Source: Sphingobium xenophagum NBRC 107872
GTDB taxonomy: Bacteria > Pseudomonadota > Alphaproteobacteria > Sphingomonadales > Sphingomonadaceae
Reading direction: 5' to 3'
DNA length: 64,000 nucleotides
Assembly (NCBI RefSeq): GCF_000367345.1
Contig: NZ_BARE01000007.1
Location: forward strand, 156,831-220,830
Part shown: one piece after another, positions 27,834-35,434 of the stretch
How the letters are laid out: every line of letters starts with the position of its first letter
How positions within the stretch are numbered: position 1 is the first letter of the stretch
Notes under the pieces: generated by a model
What the model was told of the DNA's origin: nothing
Databases searched by the model: none
What the model saw: only the letters and a program-made list of their open reading frames with translations
Translations under genes and position numbers: made by a program

Positions 27834-29711
27834 GTGAAAATCGCCATCTCGCTTGCCGCGCTTGCGGCCGCGCTTACTGTATCGCCCGTCCTTGCCCAGC
27901 AGACGCCCGCACCGACGGCTGCCGAGGCCGAAGCTTTCCTTGCGAAGGCGGAAAAGGCGATGTTCGAACATTCGCTGATCTCCAACCGTGCCGACTGGGT
28001 CAATTCCACCTATCTGAATGACGACAGCGACGCCGTGGCCGCCTATTTCGGCGCCATCCGCACGTCCATGAATGTCGATTATGCGCTTGAGGCGGCGAAA
28101 TATGCCGCAGCGCCTGGCCTGTCGGCCGAAACGAAGCGCCGCCTGGACCTGCTGCGCACCGCGCTGACCCTGCCTGCGCCGACCACGCCGGGCGCGGCGC
28201 AGGAACTCAATGATCTCGCGACACGGCTCCAGTCCACCTATGGCAAGGGGAAGGGAACGCTCAAGGGCCAGCCGATCAATGGCAGCGACATTGAGGAGCA
28301 GATGGGGAACAACCGCAACCCCGAAGAACTGAAGGAAATGTGGGTCAGTTGGCACGACAATGTTGGCGCGCCGATGCGAGACGATTACGCCAAGCTGGTC
28401 GATATCGCCAATGCGGGCGCCAGGGAATTGGGCTTTGCCGATACGGGGGCGATGTGGCGGTCCAAATATGACATGCCCGCCGATGATTTCGCCAAGCTGA
28501 CCGACAAGATCTGGGCGGAGGTGAAGCCGCTCTATGACCAGCTGCATTGCTATACCCGCACCAAGCTCAACGAGAAATATGGCGATGCGGTGCAGCCGGC
28601 GACGGGACCAATCCGTGCCGACTTGCTGGGCAATATGTGGGCGCAATCCTGGGGCAATATCTATGATGTCGTCGCGCCCAAGGGCGCAGGCGACCTGGGC
28701 TATGACGTCGGGGAGCTGTTGAAGGCCAAGGGTTATGTCGAAACCCGCCCCGGTCAGGTCGATACCCCTGACACGCCGGAAAAGCAGCAGCGCGGCTATT
28801 GGGAAAAGCAGATGTTCAAAATCGGCGAGGGCTTTTATTCCTCGCTGGGCTTTGCGCCGCTGCCGGAGACGTTTTGGGAACGCACCCAGTTCATCAAGCC
28901 GCTGGACCGCGAAGTCGTCTGCCACGCATCCGCATGGGATATCGACAACAAGGACGACATACGCGTCAAGATGTGCACGAAGGTCAACAGCGACGACTTC
29001 GTGACCATCCATCATGAGCTGGGCCACAATTATTACCAGCGCGCCTATCAGAATCAGAAGCCGCTTTATCTGGATGGGGCGAATGACGGCTTCCACGAAG
29101 CGATCGGCGATTTCGTCGCTTTGTCGATCACGCCCGACTATCTGGTGAAGATCGGCCTGCTGGACGCGGGCAAGGTGCCCGGACCGGACAAGGATATTGG
29201 CCTGTTGCTGCGTCAGGCGATGGACAAGGTTGCATTTCTGCCCTTTGGTTTGCTGGTCGACAAATGGCGCTGGGGCGTATTCAGCGGCGCGATACCGCAG
29301 AGCCAGTATGAAAAGGGCTGGACGGACCTCCGCCGCCAATATCAGGGTATCGTCCCGCCCGTGACCCGCGATGAAACCAAGTTCGACGCGGGTGCGAAAT
29401 TCCATATTCCGGGGAATACCCCCTACACCCGCTATTTCCTGGCGGGGATTTTGCAGCAGCAATTTTACGAAGCGGCCTGCAAACAGGCGGGCTGGAAGGG
29501 GCCGCTCCATCGCTGTTCCTTCTACGGAGACAAAGCTGTTGGAGCCAAGCTGAACGCGATGCTGGAAATGGGCGCGTCCAAGCCATGGCCCGATGCGTTG
29601 CAGGCCTTCACTGGAACGCGCGAGATTTCGGGCAAGGCGATGACCGCTTATTTCGCACCGTTGCAAAAATGGCTCGTCCAGCAGAACAAAGGCAAGTCTT
29701 GCGGCTGGTAA
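27834..29711 (+). CDS. Secreted M2-family (angiotensin-converting-enzyme-like) metallopeptidase
   Basis: A 625-residue peptidyl-dipeptidase relative. The signal peptide (ISLAALAAALTVSPVLAQ) is followed by a largely helical peptidase with the zinc motif HHELGHNYYQ (HEXXH at about 394-398) and the downstream third-ligand segment GFHEAIGDF. The C-terminal YTRYFLAGILQQQFYEAACK matches M2 enzymes. It would release dipeptides from peptide C-termini in the periplasm, complementing the S9 peptidase upstream. GTG at 27834 is chosen because GAGGGGA lies 6 bases before it; an ATG at 27819 lies upstream of that site. Confidence 0.92.
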   Translation: MKIAISLAALAAALTVSPVLAQQTPAPTAAEAEAFLAKAEKAMFEHSLISNRADWVNSTYLNDDSDAVAAYFGAIRTSMNVDYALEAAKYAAAPGLSAETKRRLDLLRTALTLPAPTTPGAAQELNDLATRLQSTYGKGKGTLKGQPINGSDIEEQMGNNRNPEELKEMWVSWHDNVGAPMRDDYAKLVDIANAGARELGFADTGAMWRSKYDMPADDFAKLTDKIWAEVKPLYDQLHCYTRTKLNEKYGDAVQPATGPIRADLLGNMWAQSWGNIYDVVAPKGAGDLGYDVGELLKAKGYVETRPGQVDTPDTPEKQQRGYWEKQMFKIGEGFYSSLGFAPLPETFWERTQFIKPLDREVVCHASAWDIDNKDDIRVKMCTKVNSDDFVTIHHELGHNYYQRAYQNQKPLYLDGANDGFHEAIGDFVALSITPDYLVKIGLLDAGKVPGPDKDIGLLLRQAMDKVAFLPFGLLVDKWRWGVFSGAIPQSQYEKGWTDLRRQYQGIVPPVTRDETKFDAGAKFHIPGNTPYTRYFLAGILQQQFYEAACKQAGWKGPLHRCSFYGDKAVGAKLNAMLEMGASKPWPDALQAFTGTREISGKAMTAYFAPLQKWLVQQNKGKSCGW

Positions 29712-29742
29712 TCGCCAAGTAAAGCCAGTAAAGGCCAGGCCC

Positions 29743-30894
29743 GTGGACCCGGCGATCATCATCATTGCTTTGCTCTTCTTCACCAGCGTCGTCATGGCGC
29801 TGGCGATGGGGGTGGCGTGGTTACATTTTGGACGCCAGGTCCATGTGTTGAGCTGGACGCTGTCCTATAGCGCCGCAATGGTCCAGTGGATCGCCAATGC
29901 GGCGGGCATCATGTTGAAGAGCGGCCCGCTGATGGCGCTGGCGGCATGCTGCATCGTCGTCAGCGGTACGCTGGTGGTGGCGGGCGTGCGCCAGCGGTCG
30001 GGACAGCCTGTACCCTGGCGATTGATGCTGGGCGCGGGATCAGTCGTGGCGGTCGGTGGCATCTATGCGGCGATGATCCATGATCGCGCGCTTCAGGGCA
30101 TGATCGTGCCGGGCTATGTCGGCATATTGATGCTGTGTTCGGCTGCCTCCCTCTGGCCCCGCGACCGGCGGTTCAATGCACCGGAAATCGCCTTTTTCAC
30201 CATGTTTCTGCTGTTCGCGCTGTTTCAGACGGCCCTGGCCGTCAGCGCCGCCGCTAATCTCGGCAAGGCGCCGGGCGCGGGCTTGGTCACCTATCGCGCG
30301 ATATTGGGCCTTGGCCTGCCGTCCATCTATGTCGGCACGGGCGTGGCCGCCGTCATGGTGGTCGCAGGCGATCTGGCGCACCAGTTGCGGAGGCAGATGC
30401 GGCATGATCCGCTGACGGACGTGCTCAACCGTCGCGGGTTGGATGAGGCCGCCGTGCGCGCCATCGCCAATGCCCGGCGTTATGGCCGCCCGCTGGCGCT
30501 GGTCGTGTGTGATCTTGACGGGTTCAAGGCTTTGAATGACGGGCATGGCCATATCGCCGGGGACGCCGCCCTGCGCGGTTTTGCCCAGTTGCTGGGCAGC
30601 GCCGTCCGCCGCGGCGATATCGTCGCGCGGATGGGCGGCGATGAATTCGGGCTGCTGCTGGTGGAGACGGACGCCGCCGCAGCTGCCGACGTCATGGAGC
30701 GGGTGCGCGCGGAGATTGGTTGCCTGATCCTGCCCAACGCCCCGCACGCCCGGCTGCGCGCCAGCTTTGGCGTTGCGCAATTGCAGGCGGGCGACCAGCA
30801 ACTGGACGACATGGTCGCCCGTGCTGACGCCGCCCTTTACGACGCCAAGCGTGACGGCAAGGACCGCGTCGCCATCTGGCGCGCGGCTGCCTGA
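29743..30894 (+). CDS. Membrane-bound diguanylate cyclase (GGDEF)
   Basis: A 383-residue protein with about six N-terminal transmembrane helices (residues 1-215) of no named sensory family and a C-terminal GGDEF domain. DPLTDVLNRRGL opens the domain, the active site GGDEF is intact (298-302), and RRGD at 289-292 is spaced exactly five residues before it, as in a functional inhibitory site, so c-di-GMP product inhibition is expected. The start is GTG at 29743. It is convergent with amn, with only 8 bases between the genes and no room for a terminator. There is no EAL domain. Confidence 0.92.
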   Translation: MDPAIIIIALLFFTSVVMALAMGVAWLHFGRQVHVLSWTLSYSAAMVQWIANAAGIMLKSGPLMALAACCIVVSGTLVVAGVRQRSGQPVPWRLMLGAGSVVAVGGIYAAMIHDRALQGMIVPGYVGILMLCSAASLWPRDRRFNAPEIAFFTMFLLFALFQTALAVSAAANLGKAPGAGLVTYRAILGLGLPSIYVGTGVAAVMVVAGDLAHQLRRQMRHDPLTDVLNRRGLDEAAVRAIANARRYGRPLALVVCDLDGFKALNDGHGHIAGDAALRGFAQLLGSAVRRGDIVARMGGDEFGLLLVETDAAAAADVMERVRAEIGCLILPNAPHARLRASFGVAQLQAGDQQLDDMVARADAALYDAKRDGKDRVAIWRAAA

Positions 30895-30902
30895 TCAACG
30901 CC

Positions 30903-32357
30903 TTATCTGAATGGCGGCTCGTTGAAGGCGCGTAGCTTGCGGCTGTGCAGCTTTGCGCCCCCTTCTCGCAGCAGTTCGCAGGTCATTAGCCCCACGCGCA
31001 AATGGCTGGCGATCGCTTCCTCATAGAAGCGATTGGCCTGGCCCGGCAGTTTGAGTTCGCCATGGATCGGCTTGTCGGAAACGCATAGCAACGTGCCATA
31101 GGGCACCCTGAAGCGGTAGCCCTGTGCCGCGATGGTGGCGGATTCCATGTCGATGCCGACCGCACGCGACAGGCTGAAACGCAGGGCGGAACTGGAATAG
31201 CGCAGTTCCCAGTTGCGATCATCGGTGGTGACGACCGTGCCGGTGCGCAGGCGACGCTTGAAATCTTCCGGGTCGCGCCCCCCAAGCACGGCTTCCGCTG
31301 CCTGTGCCATCGCCACCTGCACCTCCGCAATGGCCGGGATCGGAATTTCGGGCGGCAGCATGGCGTCCAGCACCTTGTCATCGCGCAGATAGGCGTGGGC
31401 CAGCACATAATCGCCGATCCGCTGGCTGGGTCGCAGCCCGCCGCAATGGCCGATCATCAGCCAGGCTTCCGGGCGCAGTACGGCCAGATGATCGCAGATC
31501 GTCTTTGCGTTGGACGGACCGACACCGATATTGACGAGCGTGATGCCGCTGCCGTCTGGCGCGATCAGGTGATAAGCGGGCATCTGATGCTTGCGCCAGG
31601 CGCTGTCGGCGATCATCTGCGCCGGATCGGCGGTTTCGGGGGTGACATAGACGCCACCAGCCCCCGACAAAGCGGTAAAGCGGTTTCCGTCCCGCTGCAA
31701 TTCCGCGCAGGCCCAACTGACGAATTCATCAACATAGCGATGATAGTTGGTGAACAGGATGTAGCGCTGCATATGTTCGGCGGGCGTGCCGGTATAATGT
31801 TTCAGACGCGCCAGCGAAAAGTCGGTGCGCAGACCATCGAACAGCGCCAGCGGCCGATCACCGTCCGCATCCGGCATGAACAGGCCATCGGCAATCTCGT
31901 CGCCAATCTCGGCCAGTTCGGTCGTGGGGAAATAGCGCGCCAGTTCGGTCGGGGGCGTGCCGTCGAGCGCCCCCATGTCCAGCCCGTCCAGAACATAGGG
32001 AAAGGGGATTTGCTGGTGACTGAGGCCGGTTTCGACCTCCACCCCATAGTCGCGGACGAGCAGGTCGATCTGTTCGGCCAGATAATCGGCGAACATCGCG
32101 GGACGGGTAATGGTGGTGACATAGCGGCCCGGTTTGGACAGGCGGGCGAAGGACCGGCCGGGCGGCGGCGCGTCGCTGTCACCATGATAGGTGATGCGCA
32201 ATTCGGGATAGCAGAAACGCTGGTCGTGCCGCGCTTGCGGCGGAGGGACGCTGCCGTCGCGACCGTAAGCGCGCATGGCGTCGCGCAATGTTTCGATGGA
32301 TGTCTGATAGAGGCGGTCCAGTTGCGCGACCGTTGCGCTGCCGATGCTTTGTGTCAT
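30903..32357 (-). CDS. amn: AMP nucleosidase
   Basis: A 484-residue enzyme that hydrolyses AMP to adenine and ribose-5-phosphate and so tunes the adenylate pool. The N-terminal domain (to about residue 200) is the Amn-specific region, and the C-terminal part is a phosphorylase-type domain with LVNIGVGPSNAKTICDH, MIGHCGGLRPSQ and VGIDMESATIAAQG, where the Glu binds the ribose. Length fits E. coli Amn (484). AAGGGG lies before the ATG. It is downstream of the peroxiredoxin gene on the same strand with a 73-base gap. Confidence 0.93.
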   Translation of the reverse strand: MTQSIGSATVAQLDRLYQTSIETLRDAMRAYGRDGSVPPPQARHDQRFCYPELRITYHGDSDAPPPGRSFARLSKPGRYVTTITRPAMFADYLAEQIDLLVRDYGVEVETGLSHQQIPFPYVLDGLDMGALDGTPPTELARYFPTTELAEIGDEIADGLFMPDADGDRPLALFDGLRTDFSLARLKHYTGTPAEHMQRYILFTNYHRYVDEFVSWACAELQRDGNRFTALSGAGGVYVTPETADPAQMIADSAWRKHQMPAYHLIAPDGSGITLVNIGVGPSNAKTICDHLAVLRPEAWLMIGHCGGLRPSQRIGDYVLAHAYLRDDKVLDAMLPPEIPIPAIAEVQVAMAQAAEAVLGGRDPEDFKRRLRTGTVVTTDDRNWELRYSSSALRFSLSRAVGIDMESATIAAQGYRFRVPYGTLLCVSDKPIHGELKLPGQANRFYEEAIASHLRVGLMTCELLREGGAKLHSRKLRAFNEPPFR

Positions 32358-32430
32358 CGCCCCTTGCTAACGCAGTTGCATGACGGAAGGAAGTCGGCGC
32401 GCGATCGAAAATGCACGCCGACTTCTGGAA

Positions 32431-32913
32431 TTAAAGCTGGCCCAGCATATGGTCGGCCGATGACAGTTTGAAATCACCGGGGGCTTCGACATTGAGTTCG
32501 GCCACGACGCCGTCCTTCACGATCATGGAGAAGCGCTGGCCGCGCTGGCCAAGGCCGAATTTGCTGCCATCCATGGTCAGGCCAACGGCCTTGGCGAAAT
32601 CGCCATTGCCATCGGCGAGCATCGTCACCTTGCCATCCGCACCGGCAGACTTACCCCAAGCGCCCATCACGAAAGCGTCGTTGACGGCAGTGCAGGCGAT
32701 TTCATCGACGCCCTTTTCCTTCAGCGCACCGGCTTTGTCGATGAAGCCGGGCAGATGCTTTGCAGAACAGGTGGGCGTAAATGCGCCGGGAACGGAAAAG
32801 ACCGCGACCGTGCGGCCTGCGAAATATTCGTCCGACGTCACGGGCTCCGGGCCATCCTCGGTCATTTTCGTGAATGTCGTGCTGGGAAGGCGGTCGCCCT
32901 TGGCAATGGTCAT
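32431..32913 (-). CDS. Peroxiredoxin (Prx5/glutaredoxin-dependent type)
   Basis: A 160-residue thiol peroxidase. The peroxidatic cysteine is Cys49 in VPGAFTPTCSAKHLP, and a second cysteine lies near residue 74 (IACTAVNDAFVM), as in the Prx5 branch. It reduces hydrogen peroxide and organic peroxides, probably with glutathione/glutaredoxin or thioredoxin; gor and trxA are also in this window. The ATG at 32913 has AGGAG 7 bases upstream, while the ATG at 32919 is only 1 base from it. It is divergent from the YqgE gene. Confidence 0.92.
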   Translation of the reverse strand: MTIAKGDRLPSTTFTKMTEDGPEPVTSDEYFAGRTVAVFSVPGAFTPTCSAKHLPGFIDKAGALKEKGVDEIACTAVNDAFVMGAWGKSAGADGKVTMLADGNGDFAKAVGLTMDGSKFGLGQRGQRFSMIVKDGVVAELNVEAPGDFKLSSADHMLGQL

Positions 32914-33033
32914 GGTCATTCTCCTGAAACTAACGAGGGCGCAGGTCGTTGCTGCCGGGCGGACTGTCAAGGGCGGGGACGGAATATGCCGCGAGATCCT
33001 TGGCATCATCCCATGTTGGTCTATATTCCGGTG

Positions 33034-33594
33034 ATGGACCAGACCAGTTTCTTTGGCGGGCATTTCCTGCTCGCATTGCCCGGCATGGCTGATGCGCGGT
33101 TCGATCATAGCGTGGTTGCGCTGTGCGTTCATGACGCCGAAGGGGCAATGGGCATAGCGGTCGGGGAGGAAATGGAAGGCGTCAGCCTGCATGGCCTGCT
33201 CGACAGTTTCGACATTGATGGCAGCGCGATCCCCGACAGACCCGTCCTGCGCGGCGGTCCGGTCGAACCACGGCGCGGCTTTGTCCTCCATTCGCTCGAC
33301 TGGTCGGGGCAGGACATGGTGCAGGTCGGCACACAATGGGGCTTGTCCGGATCGCTCGACATATTGAAGGCGATTGCACGGGGACGCGGGCCGAGCCGCT
33401 ATCTCGTCGCGCTTGGCTATGCCGGGTGGGGTGCCGGGCAGTTGGAACGCGAGATGACGAGCGACAGCTGGTTTCTGGCGCCGGGCAATGCCGACCTGTT
33501 GTTCGACGTGCCCACCCATCGCAAATGGGCCGCTTCCTATGCGGCGGCCGGTGTCGATTCGTCGCATCTGGTGCGCGGGGCCGGTTCGGCCTGA
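33034..33594 (+). CDS. YqgE/AlgH family protein (DUF179)
   Basis: A 186-residue cytoplasmic protein. FFGGHFLLALPGMADARF, GAMGIAVGEEMEG, RGGPVEPRRGFVLHS and LGYAGWGAGQLEREM are the conserved blocks of the family; length matches E. coli YqgE (187). AlgH was named for alginate regulation in Pseudomonas, but the molecular role is unclear. No good Shine-Dalgarno is visible; I chose ATG 33034 because the conserved region starts right after it, with ATG 33013 as the alternative. It is transcribed toward ahcY. Confidence 0.88.
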   Translation: MDQTSFFGGHFLLALPGMADARFDHSVVALCVHDAEGAMGIAVGEEMEGVSLHGLLDSFDIDGSAIPDRPVLRGGPVEPRRGFVLHSLDWSGQDMVQVGTQWGLSGSLDILKAIARGRGPSRYLVALGYAGWGAGQLEREMTSDSWFLAPGNADLLFDVPTHRKWAASYAAAGVDSSHLVRGAGSA

Positions 33595-33624
33595 CGCAGG
33601 TTTCGGTCGACCGGCAGGGTCATC

Positions 33625-33644
33625 ACATAAAGAAATCTTTATAT
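33625..33644. promoter_or_regulatory. AT-rich palindrome upstream of ahcY (candidate SahR-type operator)
   Basis: ATAAAGA-AA-TCTTTAT (33627-33642) is a 7-bp inverted repeat with a 2-base centre in otherwise GC-rich DNA. The spacing suits a winged-helix dimer rather than an RNA hairpin. In several proteobacteria ahcY is controlled by SahR, an ArsR-family repressor that binds AT-rich palindromes; the match here is by position and style only. Confidence 0.5.
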
Positions 33645-33654
33645 CGAGTTGCCA

Positions 33655-33698
33655 CGGGCGGCGGCGGTTGGTAAAGCGCTTGCCATCGCCGCCGCCCG
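33655..33698 (+). other. Strong GC-rich hairpin in the ahcY leader
   Basis: CGGGCGGCGGCG (33655-33666) pairs with CGCCGCCGCCCG (33687-33698) over 12 bp, and an inner GGTAA/TTGCC stem extends it. No T-tract follows, so a simple terminator is unlikely. It could end the yqgE transcript by another route, stabilise the ahcY message, or be part of a regulatory leader. Confidence 0.6.
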
Positions 33699-33749
33699 GA
33701 CCTTCTTCCAGCGGTACAGGCATCATTTCAAGTTTACGGAGACACGATC

Positions 33750-35168
33750 GTGGCCACCGCTTCCGCCACCCAGGCGCAGGATTATGTGATCGCCGATATC
33801 GCCCTGGCCGATTTTGGCCGCAAGGAAATGGATATCGCCGAAACCGAAATGCCGGGGCTGATGGCCCTGCGCGCGGAATTCGGCCCGTCGCAGCCGTTGA
33901 AGGGCGCGCGCATCACCGGATCGCTGCACATGACGATCCAGACCGCCGTGCTGATCGAGACGCTGACCGCGCTGGGCGCTCAGGTTCGCTGGGCGACCTG
34001 CAACATCTATTCCACGCAGGACCATGCCGCCGCCGCGATCGCCGCGTCGGGCGTGCCGGTATTCGCCATCAAGGGCGAAACGCTGCAGGAATATTGGGAC
34101 TATGTCGAACGCATTTTCGACTGGCACACCGATCCGTCGGGCGTTGCCAACATGATCCTGGACGATGGCGGCGACGCCACCATGTTCGCCCTGTGGGGCG
34201 CGCGGGTCGAAGCGGGCGAGGAATTGTTCACCCCGTCGAACGAGGAAGAGGAAATCTTCTGCGCGGTGCTGAAGCGCGTGCTGAAGGAACGCCCCGGTTT
34301 CCTGACCAAGACCGTTCAGTCGATCAAGGGCGTGTCGGAAGAAACCACCACCGGGGTCCATCGCCTCTATGAACTGGCCAAGAAGGGCAAGCTGCCTTTC
34401 CCCGCGATCAACGTGAACGACAGCGTCACCAAGTCGAAGTTCGACAATCTTTACGGCTGCAAGGAATCGCTGGTCGACGCGATCCGTCGCGGCACCGACG
34501 TCATGCTGGCCGGCAAAGTCGCCTGCGTCGCCGGCTTCGGCGATGTCGGCAAGGGTTCGGCTGCCTCGCTCCGCAATGGTGGCGCGCGCGTGCTCGTGAC
34601 CGAAGTCGATCCGATCTGCGCGCTGCAGGCGGCGATGGAAGGCTATGAAGTCGTGACGATGGAAGAGGCCGCCCCGCGCGCCGACATTTTCGTCACCGCG
34701 ACCGGCAATGAAGGCGTGCTGACCGTCGATCACATGCGCGCGATGAAGAATATGGCGATCGTGTCCAACATCGGCCATTTCGACAGCGAGATCGAGATTG
34801 CGGGCCTGAACAACATGAAATGGACCGAGATCAAGCCGCAGGTGGACGAAGTCGAATTCCCCGACGGCAAGAAGATCATCGTCCTGTCGAAGGGGCGCCT
34901 GGTCAATCTGGGCAATGCCACCGGCCACCCCAGCTTCGTGATGTCGGCCAGCTTCACCAACCAGACGCTGGCGCAGATCGAACTGTGGACCAAGAGCGAT
35001 CAGTATCGCAACGAAGTCTATGTCCTGCCCAAGCATCTGGACGAAAAGGTCGCCGAACTACATCTGGAAAAGCTGGGCGTGAAGCTCACCAAGCTGAGCC
35101 AGCGTCAGGCCGATTATATCGGCGTGCCGGTCGAAGGGCCGTTCAAGCCCGACCACTACCGCTACTGA
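33750..35168 (+). CDS. ahcY: Adenosylhomocysteinase
   Basis: A 472-residue NAD-dependent hydrolase splitting S-adenosylhomocysteine into adenosine and homocysteine, which relieves inhibition of methyltransferases. The Rossmann motif is [13 protein letters not shown], and the substrate segment [20 protein letters not shown] and C-terminal tail PFKPDHYRY are diagnostic. It has the roughly 40-residue insertion common in bacterial SahH. The start is GTG at 33750 with GGAG 8 bases upstream. The leader holds a palindrome and a strong hairpin. Confidence 0.96.
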   Translation: MATASATQAQDYVIADIALADFGRKEMDIAETEMPGLMALRAEFGPSQPLKGARITGSLHMTIQTAVLIETLTALGAQVRWATCNIYSTQDHAAAAIAASGVPVFAIKGETLQEYWDYVERIFDWHTDPSGVANMILDDGGDATMFALWGARVEAGEELFTPSNEEEEIFCAVLKRVLKERPGFLTKTVQSIKGVSEETTTGVHRLYELAKKGKLPFPAINVNDSVTKSKFDNLYGCKESLVDAIRRGTDVMLAGKVACVAGFGDVGKGSAASLRNGGARVLVTEVDPICALQAAMEGYEVVTMEEAAPRADIFVTATGNEGVLTVDHMRAMKNMAIVSNIGHFDSEIEIAGLNNMKWTEIKPQVDEVEFPDGKKIIVLSKGRLVNLGNATGHPSFVMSASFTNQTLAQIELWTKSDQYRNEVYVLPKHLDEKVAELHLEKLGVKLTKLSQRQADYIGVPVEGPFKPDHYRY

Positions 35169-35177
35169 TCAGCGACC

Positions 35178-35298
35178 ATCCTCCCCTTTAGGGGGATGTG
35201 TCGGGCCGCAAGCCTGACGGAGGGGTGTCCTGCTTTTGATAGGGCGACACCCCTCTATCAGCACGTCGTGCTGCCACCTCCCCTGCAAGGGGGAGGAT
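35178..35298. repeat. Palindromic repeat between ahcY and divL
   Basis: ATCCTCCCC-TTTA-GGGGGAT (35178-35197) is followed by a GGAGGGGTGTC...GACACCCCT pair and CACCTCCCC-TGCAA-GGGGGAGG (to 35298). It is a composite of three stems filling the gap after ahcY and may also stop transcription. Confidence 0.72.
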
Positions 35299-35434
35299 TT
35301 GTTTTGGTCTGCTTTTACGCGCCGGCCTCAATTCTTTGCATCGCCTTCTTCCCGCTGCGCCCGACTTGCGTTAGTCCGGGCATGATTATGAACAGCGACA
35401 CGCAGTTTCGGCGGAAATGGGAGCAGAGGGCGCA

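Noticed and set aside
27729..29795. A 688-codon minus-strand open frame across the M2 peptidase gene
   Set aside because: The plus-strand gene has signal peptide and HEXXH; the antisense frame has no support.
32914..33726. A long N-terminal extension of the peroxiredoxin up to 33726
   Set aside because: It would run antisense through the YqgE gene; the ATG at 32913 has a well-placed AGGAG and starts exactly at the peroxiredoxin domain.
33595..33749. SAH riboswitch upstream of ahcY
   Set aside because: There is a hairpin, but I do not see the conserved SAH-riboswitch core segments; only the position fits.
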